A DNA stretch of 64,000 bases from CAZGRP01 sp964527995 (GCA_964527995.1 CAZGRP010000009.1:1-64000); one strand, 5' to 3'. Counted from the stretch's first letter, positions 26,675 through 35,319 are shown. Notes: generated by a model from the letters alone, not told the origin. Made by a program: numbers and translations.

Positions 26675-27110
26675 GGCTTCCCCAAAAAATTTCCTTGCGC
26701 GGGCCGGGCGTGGAACTCCCGCCCATCACCGAGACGGGCAGCCGCGACTCCGGCTGAGGTGGACTTCCGGCTTGGCTTCTGAAGGTCGAGGATCGATTAC
26801 GAACTCACATGGAGAGTCGTACCTCGGGGCGTACTTCCGTGGTTGGTGTGGGCTGGCAGTTCGGGTCTGTCTGGTTTCAGCTCAACTGCGTTCATGAACC
26901 TGCCCGAATCGGACAAAGCAAGCGCTGCATTTCTTAGAGAACAAGCGTCCCCCACGCCGACAGGAAGATCAGGCGACAAACCGGTGTAGGAGGGCTGATT
27001 GTTGCGACCCGGAGTCGTGGCGTGAGTCACCGGCTCGCAGATCCCATCGCGTCAGGTGACTTCAGCCCGAGGGCGGCGGTCCCGTTTCATGAGGACGGCA
27101 GTGCAGCCAG
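26675..27110. other. 436-base region with no recognised gene
   Basis: I see nothing coding here. One reading frame on the minus strand (26797-27030) has no ribosome-binding site and a low-complexity composition. No terminator or repeat stands out. Confidence 0.5.
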
Positions 27111-27389
27111 CTAGCTTCGCCGACGTCTGGCGATGACATAGATTGCCGCAAAGGCAAGAAGCCAGGGCAAGAGCGGTTTCAAAAGGATAAACGGCGCTAC
27201 CACCGCGCCAAAGAGAATCCCCAGAATGCCGAACGGTAGCAGAAAGAGCAGAAGAAAACCAACGATCACCAGACCCAGAATCTGAAACGGCAGGAGCAGC
27301 AGCCAGACGAAAAGCTTTAAAAACAGGCCGAAGAGTTTCAGGACGATGACGGCCAGTACCACAAGAACAAGTGCGCCAACCAGTTCCAT
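27111..27389 (-). CDS. small hydrophobic membrane protein
   Basis: A 92-residue protein that is almost wholly hydrophobic, with three to four probable membrane helices (about 2-30, 30-55, 56-88) and a positively charged RRRRS tail, which would face the cytoplasm. GGAGGAG lies 6 bases before the ATG, so it is probably real although short. I do not recognise a family. It is the last gene before a long empty stretch and lies about 100 bases after the phosphodiesterase gene on the same strand. Confidence 0.7.
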   Translation of the reverse strand: MELVGALVLVVLAVIVLKLFGLFLKLFVWLLLLPFQILGLVIVGFLLLFLLPFGILGILFGAVVAPFILLKPLLPWLLAFAAIYVIARRRRS

Positions 27390-27493
27390 GATGACTCCTC
27401 CGTCGTTCCACGGACCACTATTACTACGGATCAGGCTCGCATGAGTTTCCTCCGGATCGTCCTCACGCGTGCCGCTACCTCACCGGCACGCAT

Positions 27494-28774
27494 CTACCCG
27501 TTTGCATCCTCCAACGGCACAAAGACGCACGGCACCAGCATTTCGGCTTCGCTCAATCCACCATGGATACCCTTCACCTCGATCTGACTCTGGTTGGCCT
27601 TGAACGGGTAAAAGAGCGTATGTCCTGGTCTGCCAATGACGACGAGGTCACCGAGCCGCGGTAACAGCCGCGCAGCAACCCTGTGCCGGCCAAGCAGCCC
27701 CTGGTCGATCAGCTCCTCTCTCTCCATCACCACGAAACCAGAGCCAAGATGCTGCCTCAAGTAGTCGCGGACGAACTCTCTCTGGCCCGGTTTGACATAG
27801 AGATAGACAGCCCGTGAGCCTCCTGCCGGAAGTGCCCTCAGCCGCGACAGAACCTGAGGGTGCTCCTGCAAAGCCACGCAGGTTTCCAGCGGCACCGGGA
27901 TTTGCCCGTGGTCGCCGGTGAAAACCAGGAGCACGTCTCGGCTGGCCGCCGGCGAGCGCTTTTCGAACAGCTCGCGCCGTAGCAGTGTCAGAAACGCGGC
28001 TACTTCGGCGTCGTACTCTTCGGTGCCGGGACCGTACTCGTGTCCGAACATATCCGCCAGGTCCCAGTAGGCATATAGATAGGCCCGGCGCCCAGCGGTC
28101 TGCACCAGCCAGCGGCGGAGCCCGACCATCATATCGCTGGCGGCGATATGCGGGATCTGCCGGCCGCGATGCAACATGCGCGTCAGCCCGCTATCCTGGA
28201 AACGCTTGTTGACAAAGCTGGCTGCCTCGATTCCGAAGCCCTCCAGGCGTTCGTAGACCGACCGGGTGGCGAAAAAGCGTCTCGGATCGAGACCTCGTTC
28301 AATCAGGTTGGGCCCCTCGCCTGTGGCTGTGGTGAACTTGATCATGTTCGCGACGACGTCAAGCTCTGGAATGTACATGCGGTAGCCGAAGATTCCGTGC
28401 TGCGCCGGCTCAAGTCCGCTGTGCAGCGTCGACAGGGCTGTGGCCGTCGTCGAGGGAAAGACGGAGGTCAATGGGACAAATCGGTTGCCGGGCCGGTCGG
28501 GGCAGATGGCGAGTCCAGGAATCCGGTGGCACACACGCAAGAAGTCGGCATAGCCGAGGGCATCGAGCACGAGCAGGATGATCCGTTGCACGCCTTGGAA
28601 TGGCTTCCAGACTTCGTCCGGCAGCAGCGGTTGGCCAGCCAGTTCCACGCCCAGGAGGTGAAACAGCGTCGCCGGCAAGTTCGACAGGCAGTAGCCCTCG
28701 TAGTCAGGCCGAAAGAGTCCATCCCGAGCGCACCGTGCACGCAGCTCCTGTTCCACTCGGGTTGCCAGTTCCAT
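27494..28774 (-). CDS. alkaline-phosphatase-superfamily phosphodiesterase (NPP-like)
   Basis: A 426-residue protein of the type I phosphodiesterase/nucleotide pyrophosphatase group. The metal and nucleophile positions are visible: the first aspartate in LLVLDALGY, the nucleophilic threonine in SVFPSTTATALSTL, and later the metal sites DLADMFGHEYG and FTGDHGQIP. No signal peptide is evident, so it should be cytoplasmic, unlike many relatives. It would cleave a phosphodiester or pyrophosphate of a nucleotide or sugar. The ATG overlaps the stop of the upstream editing-domain gene by one base (TGATG), so translation of the two is coupled. It is the last member of the four-gene operon starting at 31126. 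Confidence 0.85.
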   Translation of the reverse strand: MELATRVEQELRARCARDGLFRPDYEGYCLSNLPATLFHLLGVELAGQPLLPDEVWKPFQGVQRIILLVLDALGYADFLRVCHRIPGLAICPDRPGNRFVPLTSVFPSTTATALSTLHSGLEPAQHGIFGYRMYIPELDVVANMIKFTTATGEGPNLIERGLDPRRFFATRSVYERLEGFGIEAASFVNKRFQDSGLTRMLHRGRQIPHIAASDMMVGLRRWLVQTAGRRAYLYAYWDLADMFGHEYGPGTEEYDAEVAAFLTLLRRELFEKRSPAASRDVLLVFTGDHGQIPVPLETCVALQEHPQVLSRLRALPAGGSRAVYLYVKPGQREFVRDYLRQHLGSGFVVMEREELIDQGLLGRHRVAARLLPRLGDLVVIGRPGHTLFYPFKANQSQIEVKGIHGGLSEAEMLVPCVFVPLEDANG

Positions 28775-29184
28775 CAAATCTCCACGAAGACCTTTGCCAG
28801 GGAAGGTCCAGCGACGTGAATCCGGAACTCGTTGAAATAGCCGAAGGGCGTCACCAAAACCTCATAGCCCGCGGCTTCAAGGCGATCCCTTATTCGATAC
28901 AAAAGGCTTTGGGCGAACGCCGGTTCCGCCTTGCTCTTCCCCAGATGGGCGAACGAATGAAGAACGACCCGGCGGCTGTCGAACTTTCCGGCCAGCCATT
29001 TGATGTTCTTCAGTGCCTTGGTGACGACCTTGGCCAGCCGTTCTTCGTCTTCGGCTTCTGCATGCACGAAGGTGACCACAGCATCGGTCGCCTGCTGTTC
29101 TTCGCTCGCATCGGCCGCCGACTCGATGCTCTTTGAGTAGGGTCGGAGCCAGAAGTCGTGGGTGTAGAAGAGGAGGAGTTTCAG
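28774..29184 (-). CDS. stand-alone archaeal-type threonyl-tRNA editing domain protein
   Basis: About 136 residues resembling the N-terminal editing domain of archaeal threonyl-tRNA synthetases (tRNA-Thr_ED, D-aminoacyl-tRNA-deacylase fold). The opening strand KLLLFYTHDFWLRP, the SRRVVLHSFAHLGKS segment and the VLVTPFGYFNEFRIHVAG end follow that family. It would hydrolyse mischarged tRNA in trans; the substrate is not visible. No ATG, GTG or TTG starts the domain. The best start is CTG at 29184, with GAGAGG 9 bases upstream, 47 bases after the stop of the previous gene. The distant in-frame GTG at 29295 lies inside the upstream gene and lacks a ribosome-binding site. Its stop overlaps the next start. 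Confidence 0.75.
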   Translation of the reverse strand: MKLLLFYTHDFWLRPYSKSIESAADASEEQQATDAVVTFVHAEAEDEERLAKVVTKALKNIKWLAGKFDSRRVVLHSFAHLGKSKAEPAFAQSLLYRIRDRLEAAGYEVLVTPFGYFNEFRIHVAGPSLAKVFVEI

Positions 29185-29231
29185 GGGGTACGACCTCTCT
29201 GAATAAGACCGGACAGACAGCGATCCGGTGA

Positions 29232-29870
29232 TCAGGGTTCGGAAAACCAGTTCTGTAGAATCTTTTTGAGCCGCATGAAGGCAGGGTCGGTGCACATATC
29301 CAGCGGGACACTCTTCGCCAACGTCCCATAAAGAGAGGACGAGCGAGGAGTACGCGACATTCGAAGTGCGGCCTCCATTGCCTCCTTTGGCCGCCTTGGT
29401 TTCGACGAGCCAGACTCAACATAGCCGCTCTGCAGCAGTCCCTTCAACTCGCTGTGCGACAAACCAAGAACACGCGTGACGATTGGTGAAGAGGCCCATA
29501 CCCAGATTTCCAACTCAGGATCCAAAACAACGACGCCTGCACGCCCATCCCACCCATTCCTTTCGAGGCGTCGTCGCACTAGATCCTCCAACTGGGGAGC
29601 CGACAAATTTTCTCGGCCACACCCCTCTCGATCAAACAAGACGAGACTATAGTCGAACTGCCGAAGAAAGGGACGAAGGAATTCATGCGCTTCGTTCAAG
29701 ACTCCTGGATCGTGGTGTGGGTGAGTGAATACCTCGCTACGTAAAGGCCGGATGCCCAGATCTTCGCTGCGGGAAAGAAGTCCCCGCAAAGTCACGTCCA
29801 TGTCACGATCCGGCACCAAGACAAGAAGGTCAGACGTTGACCCGGCCGCCTCGCTCGAACGTCCGTTCAT
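29232..29870 (-). CDS. Toprim/DUF4276-like partner of an AAA ATPase
   Basis: A 212-residue acidic-motif protein. Clusters LVLVPDRDMD (Asp21, Asp23), SLVLFDREGCGRE (Asp80, Glu82) and VVVLDPELEIWVWA (Asp117, Glu119) sit at the ends of predicted strands, as in Toprim-like/DUF4276 proteins that pair with OLD-type ATPases. It may be the nuclease or effector of the pair. It also resembles, from memory, the protein called MAD4 in methylation-associated defence systems, which is encoded beside an ATPase. The ATG at 29870 overlaps the ATPase stop (ATGA) and has GGAG upstream, so earlier starts are unlikely. The function is inferred. Confidence 0.7.
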   Translation of the reverse strand: MNGRSSEAAGSTSDLLVLVPDRDMDVTLRGLLSRSEDLGIRPLRSEVFTHPHHDPGVLNEAHEFLRPFLRQFDYSLVLFDREGCGRENLSAPQLEDLVRRRLERNGWDGRAGVVVLDPELEIWVWASSPIVTRVLGLSHSELKGLLQSGYVESGSSKPRRPKEAMEAALRMSRTPRSSSLYGTLAKSVPLDMCTDPAFMRLKKILQNWFSEP

Positions 29871-31126
29871 CCAAGCACTCCACCAGCGTAGAGCATACCC
29901 AAGTCCATCCCACGTTTCCACTTCGCCAACTTGGGGTGTTGCGAACCCAACACGACATCCGTGGCACCGCTATTCGTCTGCGCAAAGCAGAGAATCTGGT
30001 TCGGTGTGGCAAGACCGAGCAGAAGAGGAGAATGCGTTGCCAGCAGAACCTGGTTGGAATACACAGACGATAGCGATTGGAATACAACCTCCACCGCTCG
30101 CGGATGGATGCCATTCTCCGGCTCCTCGATCAGATACACAGAGTCCTCCGCAGGTAGGTAAGGCAAGACCGTGAGGGCCAGCAGCCGGAGAGTTCCATCC
30201 GAGAGAAGCCACGAAGGCACGACTAGCCCACCCCGGAATTCTGCTACGATGTAGACATATCGGTCTTCCGGTCGTTCCCTAATCCTCAGACCTTCCAATC
30301 CAGGCAAGGCAACCTTGACATGCTCCAACCATCTCCGAAATCGTTCCTTGTGTGACTTCTCAAGCTCCCGGATCACAACGGGCAGATTTGACCCGTCGGC
30401 AAGAAACATCCGTGGCGAGTCAGGCCGACATGGCCGCCGCATCATGGCACTGTTCAAAGCGAGCTTCTGGATCCCTCCTGTCAGGATCTTCTTCGTCCAA
30501 GTCGCGACGGGAAAACGGTCGAGATCTTCCGGCAGATTTGCCAGTGCCGTCTTTTGTGGTCCAAAGCGGAAAGGCGCGTTCCAGCCCGTCGTCTCCGCCC
30601 TAAAGTAATCATTTCGGGATTCGGGTCGTCTCACCACGACTCTCCTCCACCCACGCGGTGACCTCTGGAACGACTTCTGCAAGAGGCTTGCTGGTGGTTC
30701 CTGCTCCACCGGAAAAAGATCGGTTTGCCGCGACAACGATCGGCGATCCGACGCTACGATCAGCCACAACGTTTCGGTTAGGATGTGTATGCCACCGTTT
30801 TTCTCATCGACACCAACTTCCACTTCGTACCGAGTACGGTCAAACTGCTTGAGCTTGCCATGACGAAGCCTCTCCGGAATGGCGAGTTCAACAGCGAGTT
30901 CGAAATGTCGTTTCTCGCGCTTCCATACGAGTTCCTCTGCGCTCCCCGCCCGCTTGAGCACCGTCGTTTCCGGGCCCTCCCTGAGGAGATCCCCCAAGAA
31001 CGTCAACACATCAAGGAACGTACTCTTGCCGCTGGCATTGGGACCAACAAGAACGTGAAAGGCTCCGAGCTCCTGGCGGATAAACCGTAGGCACTTGTAG
31101 CGTAGGGCTTCGACGCGCGCGATCAT
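29867..31126 (-). CDS. AAA_21/OLD-like ATPase
   Basis: A 419-residue ABC/SMC-type ATPase without coiled coils. Walker A is GPNASGKST (residues 28-36), the signature-like segment is LLSDGTLRLLAL, Walker B is VYLIEEPENGIHPRA and the switch histidine is in LLATHSPLLLG. Such proteins form the sensor or motor part of two-gene immune systems (OLD, PARIS, Septu, Gabija-like). The ATG at 31126 starts the conserved first strand (IARVEALRYK). The gene has its own promoter (31210-31238) and overlaps the downstream partner by four bases. Base composition looks less GC-rich than its neighbours, which would fit transfer; I have not computed it. Confidence 0.85.
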   Translation of the reverse strand: MIARVEALRYKCLRFIRQELGAFHVLVGPNASGKSTFLDVLTFLGDLLREGPETTVLKRAGSAEELVWKREKRHFELAVELAIPERLRHGKLKQFDRTRYEVEVGVDEKNGGIHILTETLWLIVASDRRSLSRQTDLFPVEQEPPASLLQKSFQRSPRGWRRVVVRRPESRNDYFRAETTGWNAPFRFGPQKTALANLPEDLDRFPVATWTKKILTGGIQKLALNSAMMRRPCRPDSPRMFLADGSNLPVVIRELEKSHKERFRRWLEHVKVALPGLEGLRIRERPEDRYVYIVAEFRGGLVVPSWLLSDGTLRLLALTVLPYLPAEDSVYLIEEPENGIHPRAVEVVFQSLSSVYSNQVLLATHSPLLLGLATPNQILCFAQTNSGATDVVLGSQHPKLAKWKRGMDLGMLYAGGVLG

Positions 31127-31209
31127 TCCGATAGGTACCCTCTGTGGGTAACAACAATGAGTTCGACCCTTACCCAAATCTTTCGCCCGACCGTGTAGCA
31201 CACGACATC

Positions 31210-31238
31210 AAAATACGAAATGGCCGGTGTCGAATCAA
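31210..31238 (-). promoter_or_regulatory. promoter of the ATPase operon
   Basis: Minus-strand TTGATT (31233-31238), 17 bp, TATTTT (31210-31215). It opens the four-gene operon ATPase, partner, editing domain and phosphodiesterase. Confidence 0.6.
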
Positions 31239-31256
31239 GCTCAATGTGAACCATGC

Positions 31257-31289
31257 AGAACGGCCCGAGCAAGACCGCCCGGGCCGTTT
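31257..31289 (-). terminator. hairpin after the M16 protease genes
   Basis: A 9 bp GC-rich inverted repeat (AACGGCCCG with CGGGCCGTT, arms near 31259-31267 and 31280-31288) 26 bases after the M16 stop and ahead of the ATPase promoter. There is no good U run, so termination is only probable. Confidence 0.45.
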
Positions 31290-31314
31290 CGTATGACCGG
31301 CCGCTTCCAGCCAC

Positions 31315-33468
31315 CTACTGCGTTTTCTTCTTGAACAGCCCTGGGGGCACTGGCACGTTGATGTCAGCCTCCTTCAAGGTGGTTTCGCTAAACTTCTGTC
31401 CATCCGCATACGTCACCACACGGAACGGCAGCAGAAGGCCGTCGACTTTACGCCAGTCGCTGAAGGTCTCTTCCAGCTTGGCCGCCCGTCCCATCGCGTT
31501 TCCCTGGTAGGACCTTTTCACCGGCAGATGACTTTGTGGATCCAGATAGAGCTTGACAGACAACTCATCTCCGCGAGTCAGCAGCACGACATCGGTCGCC
31601 TTGCCGTTGGCCTGCTCCTGCCCCAACGACTGTGCCGTCACTTCGCCGGACAACGCCATCTGCAGAAGGCGGATAAGATCCCGATCGATGGACCGGGTCA
31701 TCTCTTTACGCATCGATTCGGGCGCATCGCGCGTCCCCTGCGGCGTGGAGATCCAGGCACGATCGCCGGCGACGACCTGTACCATCTGACCCATTGGCAT
31801 GGTGATCTCCTGGCGCTGCTTGTCCGGGTAGACCAGGAGCTCGGTTACCGCAGCCGTCAGCGACCGGCCGCCCATAGAGACGGTGGCATCGGCAATCACT
31901 TTCCGGCTCTTGACCGCCGCCAGTTTATCAGCACCCCCGAGGGCGGCGACTGTGGCGGCGATCAGCTCGCGTCCTTTCTGGAGGGACTCGCTCGTGGCCT
32001 TCGGCCGCTCCTCCTTGGGCACCGGAATGGTGATGTCGATCTCTTTCACCGGCCCAAGCACGCTGAGGGGCTGGTCGAACTTTTTCGGGTTGCCGACGGC
32101 CAGAATCTTGAGGCTGTCCGGATGCAGATATTTCCTTGCCACCCGAAGAACATCCTCTTTGGTCACTTCTTCGATCCGGTCTCTCGTTTTTTCCAAGAAG
32201 TCGTCGGGGTAGCCGTAGTACTCGTAGGTCATGATCCGGCCGACGATCTCACCTTTGCTGTCGTAGTTGAATACGAACGAGTTGAGATAGCTTTCCTTTG
32301 CGAGCGCCAGCTCTTCGTCCGTCACCTCGCTGTCACGCATCTTGCGGATCTCTTCCAGCAAGGCACGGGTGGCCTGCACCGTGGTCTCCGACTTGGTCTG
32401 GCAGCCGACGTAAAACATGCCTGGATAATTGAAATTGGCCCCATAGGATCCAAACACCGAGTAGGCAAGCCCCTTCCGCGATCGCACATTCTTGAAGAGC
32501 CGACTCGTGAAGCTTCCGCCGAGGATGTTGTTCATCACCACCAGTGCCGGGTAGTCGGGATTGTTCATCAAGCCGCCGATATGGCCCATCAGGATATGCG
32601 TCTGGTTGATATCCTCCTTCTTCACCAGAAAGACGCCACGCTCGAATTTGTACTCAACCTTGGGCAGTTCCGGCAGGTCCAGCTTCTCTGGCCTCCATTG
32701 CGCAAAGGCCGCCTCGATCTTGCGCTTCATTTCCTTGGGCTTGAAATCGCCCACAATGCCGAGCATGACATTGTTGGGATGAAAAAAACGCTGGTGAAAT
32801 GCCACCAGGTCGTCCCTGGTGATGGCGTCGATGGTGGCGTACTCGGTGTGCCGCGCGTACGGGCTGTCGGCGCCGTAGATGAGCTTGGCGAATTCGCGGA
32901 AAGTGATGGACGACGGATTATCGTTCCGGCGGGAGATGACGCTGCGCGCCTGGATCTTGGCCAGTTGAATCTTGTCGTCCGGGAATGCCGGGTTCATGAG
33001 GACATCGGCGAAGATCGGCAGCACCTTGTCCAGGTCTTCCTTCAGCACCGACATGCTGGCACTCCCCGACGTCTGCCCGATGCTGGTTTCCACCGACGCC
33101 GCCATCGCTTCGAGCACCTCGTCCATCTTGTCCCCCGGCATCGACTTGGTGCCGCCGGTGCGCATCACCTGGCCGGTGATCGACGCCAGCCCCACCTTGT
33201 CGGGCGGATCGAAGATCGACCCGGTGCCGATGCGGGCCCGGATGTTGACGAGCGGCAGCTCATGGTCTTCCACCATGAACAGCATCATGCCGTTTTTGAG
33301 TTTGACACGCTCGACTTTGGGGATGTGTACCTTTCGCAGTTTCGGGTAGGTGAGTTGCTTGTACGGTTTCTGTGCCCATGCCTCACCACCGATCAGGGGC
33401 ACGAACAGAAGGGCCAGCACCATGCCGGCCACCAGGCAACGTCGGACCTCTGAAAAGCATCTATTCAT
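31315..33468 (-). CDS. M16-family protease-like protein without the zinc motif, with LolA-like C-terminus
   Basis: A 717-residue secreted protein (signal peptide about 1-32, ending AWAQ). Two M16 (insulinase/mitochondrial processing peptidase) halves occupy about 45-490. The zinc-binding HxxEH is missing: the corresponding position reads GLASITGQVMRTGG. It is therefore probably the non-catalytic partner of the active M16 enzyme encoded upstream. The last about 210 residues resemble a LolA/LolB-like beta barrel half (GRAAKLEETFSDWRKVDGL), as in other FCB M16 proteins. TGAGGA lies ahead of the ATG. It follows the active gene by 52 bases in one operon. Periplasmic peptide degradation is the likely role. 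Confidence 0.88.
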   Translation of the reverse strand: MNRCFSEVRRCLVAGMVLALLFVPLIGGEAWAQKPYKQLTYPKLRKVHIPKVERVKLKNGMMLFMVEDHELPLVNIRARIGTGSIFDPPDKVGLASITGQVMRTGGTKSMPGDKMDEVLEAMAASVETSIGQTSGSASMSVLKEDLDKVLPIFADVLMNPAFPDDKIQLAKIQARSVISRRNDNPSSITFREFAKLIYGADSPYARHTEYATIDAITRDDLVAFHQRFFHPNNVMLGIVGDFKPKEMKRKIEAAFAQWRPEKLDLPELPKVEYKFERGVFLVKKEDINQTHILMGHIGGLMNNPDYPALVVMNNILGGSFTSRLFKNVRSRKGLAYSVFGSYGANFNYPGMFYVGCQTKSETTVQATRALLEEIRKMRDSEVTDEELALAKESYLNSFVFNYDSKGEIVGRIMTYEYYGYPDDFLEKTRDRIEEVTKEDVLRVARKYLHPDSLKILAVGNPKKFDQPLSVLGPVKEIDITIPVPKEERPKATSESLQKGRELIAATVAALGGADKLAAVKSRKVIADATVSMGGRSLTAAVTELLVYPDKQRQEITMPMGQMVQVVAGDRAWISTPQGTRDAPESMRKEMTRSIDRDLIRLLQMALSGEVTAQSLGQEQANGKATDVVLLTRGDELSVKLYLDPQSHLPVKRSYQGNAMGRAAKLEETFSDWRKVDGLLLPFRVVTYADGQKFSETTLKEADINVPVPPGLFKKKTQ

Positions 33469-33520
33469 GATCGATCCTCACTCGGGTTGTGTTCACGGTC
33501 TCTTGCCCGCTCCCAACGTC

Positions 33521-35068
33521 CTACTCTGAGCTGGCTTCTTTCTCGGCCGTCTTCATTTCGCTGGACTTGGTCACCAGGAAGCCGACGGTACGGTTTTCGG
33601 CGGTGAAATATTTGTTGGCAACGCGTTGAATATCCTCCGCCGTGACCTCCTTGATCTTGTCGATCTGCCGGAACAGGTTGCGCCAGTCTCCGGTGATGAC
33701 CTGAAAATAGGTGAGCTGGATGGCCATGCCCATGTTCGAGTTGAGTTGGCGGATCAGCCCGGCGCGGGCACGTGTTTTGGCCTTCTCGAGTTCTTCTTTT
33801 GTGACCGGCTCGCTCTTCAAGCGCTCGATCTCAGCATCGATCGCCTTCAGGTTCTCTTCGTTGGTGTGGCCCTTGGCGGGAAAGGCGTAGAAAATGAAAA
33901 GGCCGGGATACTTGTCCCCTGTCAGCCCGGAAAAGGCCGACGCTTGTATGGCGATTTTCTTCTCCTTGACCAGCGACTTGTAAAGCCTCGACGTGCGCCC
34001 GGCCCCAAGAATATCGGTGATTGCATCGAAGACGGCGTTGTCAGGGTCATTCACATCGGGGCGGTGGTAACCGACGATTGTGAACGGTTGCGCCTGCGCC
34101 ACCACGGTGGCGATGCGCTCGCCCTGCTGTTTGGGCTCGACTGTTTCCACAGGCTCGGGCTTGGGGGTTTTGGGCATGCGGCCGAAATAGAGCTGCGCCA
34201 TCTTTTTGACCCGCTTCGGGTTGACGTCGCCCACCACAGCCATGGTGAGATTGTTTGCACCGTAGTAGGTCTTGAAAAACTGCATGGCCTCGCGGCGTGT
34301 GATGGTTTGCAGATCCGACATGAACCCAAGCACGGGCTGGCCATACGGATGGGCCTTGTAGGCAGTGGCAAGGAAGTCCTCCAGCAGACGCCCGATGGGA
34401 TTGTTTTCGTTCCGGCGGCGCTCCTCCATCACGACGTTCTTTTCCTTATAGAATTCGCGCAGCACGGGGCTTAGAAAGCGGTCCGATTCGAGCGACATCC
34501 ACAGTTCAACCTTGTTGGAAGGCAGGCTGTAGAAGTAACGTGTGGCGTCGCGCCCCGTAGTGGCGTTGAGGCCGGTTCCGCCGGCACGTTCGATGGCCTC
34601 TTCGAACTCGTCGTGCACCATATACTCGCCGGCCTTCTTCTGAGCCTCTTCGAACAGCTTCTGCAACTGCTCAAGCCGTTTGGGATCGGCATGAGGCCCT
34701 TTCCAGCGCTCGTGGCGAATTTCATCGAAAAGAGAATCGACGCGCGCCATGGCCACTTTCTCAGCCTGGTAGTCCTTCGTGCCGATGGTCTTGGTTCCCT
34801 TGAACGCCATGTGTTCGAAAATGTGCGCCAGACCTGTGATGCCGGTTACCTCGTTGACCGAACCGACGTCTGCATAGCTCAAGAAGGAGACCACAGGCGC
34901 TTCGTGGCGTTCCAGCACGATGAACGTCAGACCGTTATCCAGGGTGAATTCGGTGATCCGTTTTTCGAACTCCTCGAGGCTCTGAGCCCGGAGCGGCGCC
35001 GTGGCGGCGAATAAAGAGAACACCAGCAGCGCCACAGCGGCTCTCCGCTTTGGTTGAGTAGAAGCCAT
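33521..35068 (-). CDS. M16-family zinc protease (active subunit)
   Basis: A 515-residue secreted insulinase-like protease. After the signal peptide (about 1-28, ending LRAQS) comes the inverted zinc motif in GLAHIFEHMAFKGT (HxxEH), then the usual downstream glutamate region. The second, non-catalytic half contains the R-Y type substrate-binding elements near the end. The ATG at 35068 has GGAGGAG 4 bases upstream and starts the signal peptide; the frame is open further upstream without meaning. It is first in the operon with the inactive M16 partner, behind the promoter at 35211-35239. The pair would form a heterodimer like bacterial M16A/M16B pairs and degrade peptides in the periplasm. Confidence 0.92.
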   Translation of the reverse strand: MASTQPKRRAAVALLVFSLFAATAPLRAQSLEEFEKRITEFTLDNGLTFIVLERHEAPVVSFLSYADVGSVNEVTGITGLAHIFEHMAFKGTKTIGTKDYQAEKVAMARVDSLFDEIRHERWKGPHADPKRLEQLQKLFEEAQKKAGEYMVHDEFEEAIERAGGTGLNATTGRDATRYFYSLPSNKVELWMSLESDRFLSPVLREFYKEKNVVMEERRRNENNPIGRLLEDFLATAYKAHPYGQPVLGFMSDLQTITRREAMQFFKTYYGANNLTMAVVGDVNPKRVKKMAQLYFGRMPKTPKPEPVETVEPKQQGERIATVVAQAQPFTIVGYHRPDVNDPDNAVFDAITDILGAGRTSRLYKSLVKEKKIAIQASAFSGLTGDKYPGLFIFYAFPAKGHTNEENLKAIDAEIERLKSEPVTKEELEKAKTRARAGLIRQLNSNMGMAIQLTYFQVITGDWRNLFRQIDKIKEVTAEDIQRVANKYFTAENRTVGFLVTKSSEMKTAEKEASSE

Positions 35069-35210
35069 CTCTTCTCCTCCTGGTTGAGTTTTCGTGTCTT
35101 GATCAGCCTGAATCGCGCGAGGCAAAACCGGGGAACCGAATCTTGGACAGGTATGACGAGTGATCGTGAAGGTGGAAAGGCAGCCAGATCTTTTCCCCAT
35201 CGGCGCAGGC

Positions 35211-35239
35211 AATATAGGTAACCTGATTGCGATTGTCAA
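35211..35239 (-). promoter_or_regulatory. promoter of the M16 protease operon
   Basis: Minus-strand TTGACA (35234-35239), 17 bp, TATATT (35211-35216), divergent from the promoter at 35291-35319. Confidence 0.8.
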
Positions 35240-35290
35240 GGTCGGCATGACCTCGAGACCCTTCCCCGTGGTGGCGGCTGCCAATGCGTG

Positions 35291-35319
35291 TTGACAAGCC
35301 GACAGGAAAACCGTATATT
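35291..35319 (+). promoter_or_regulatory. promoter of the AhpD-like selenoprotein gene
   Basis: TTGACA (35291-35296), exactly 17 bp, TATATT (35314-35319). The ATG at 35368 is about 40 bases past the predicted start of transcription. Confidence 0.82.

Noticed and set aside
26797..27030. 77-codon minus-strand frame in the gap after the ferritin promoter
   Set aside because: No start signal and no coherent fold; treated as chance.
31528..33453. 641-codon open frame opposite the inactive M16 protease gene
   Set aside because: Antisense shadow; the minus-strand protein has a signal peptide and clear M16 architecture.
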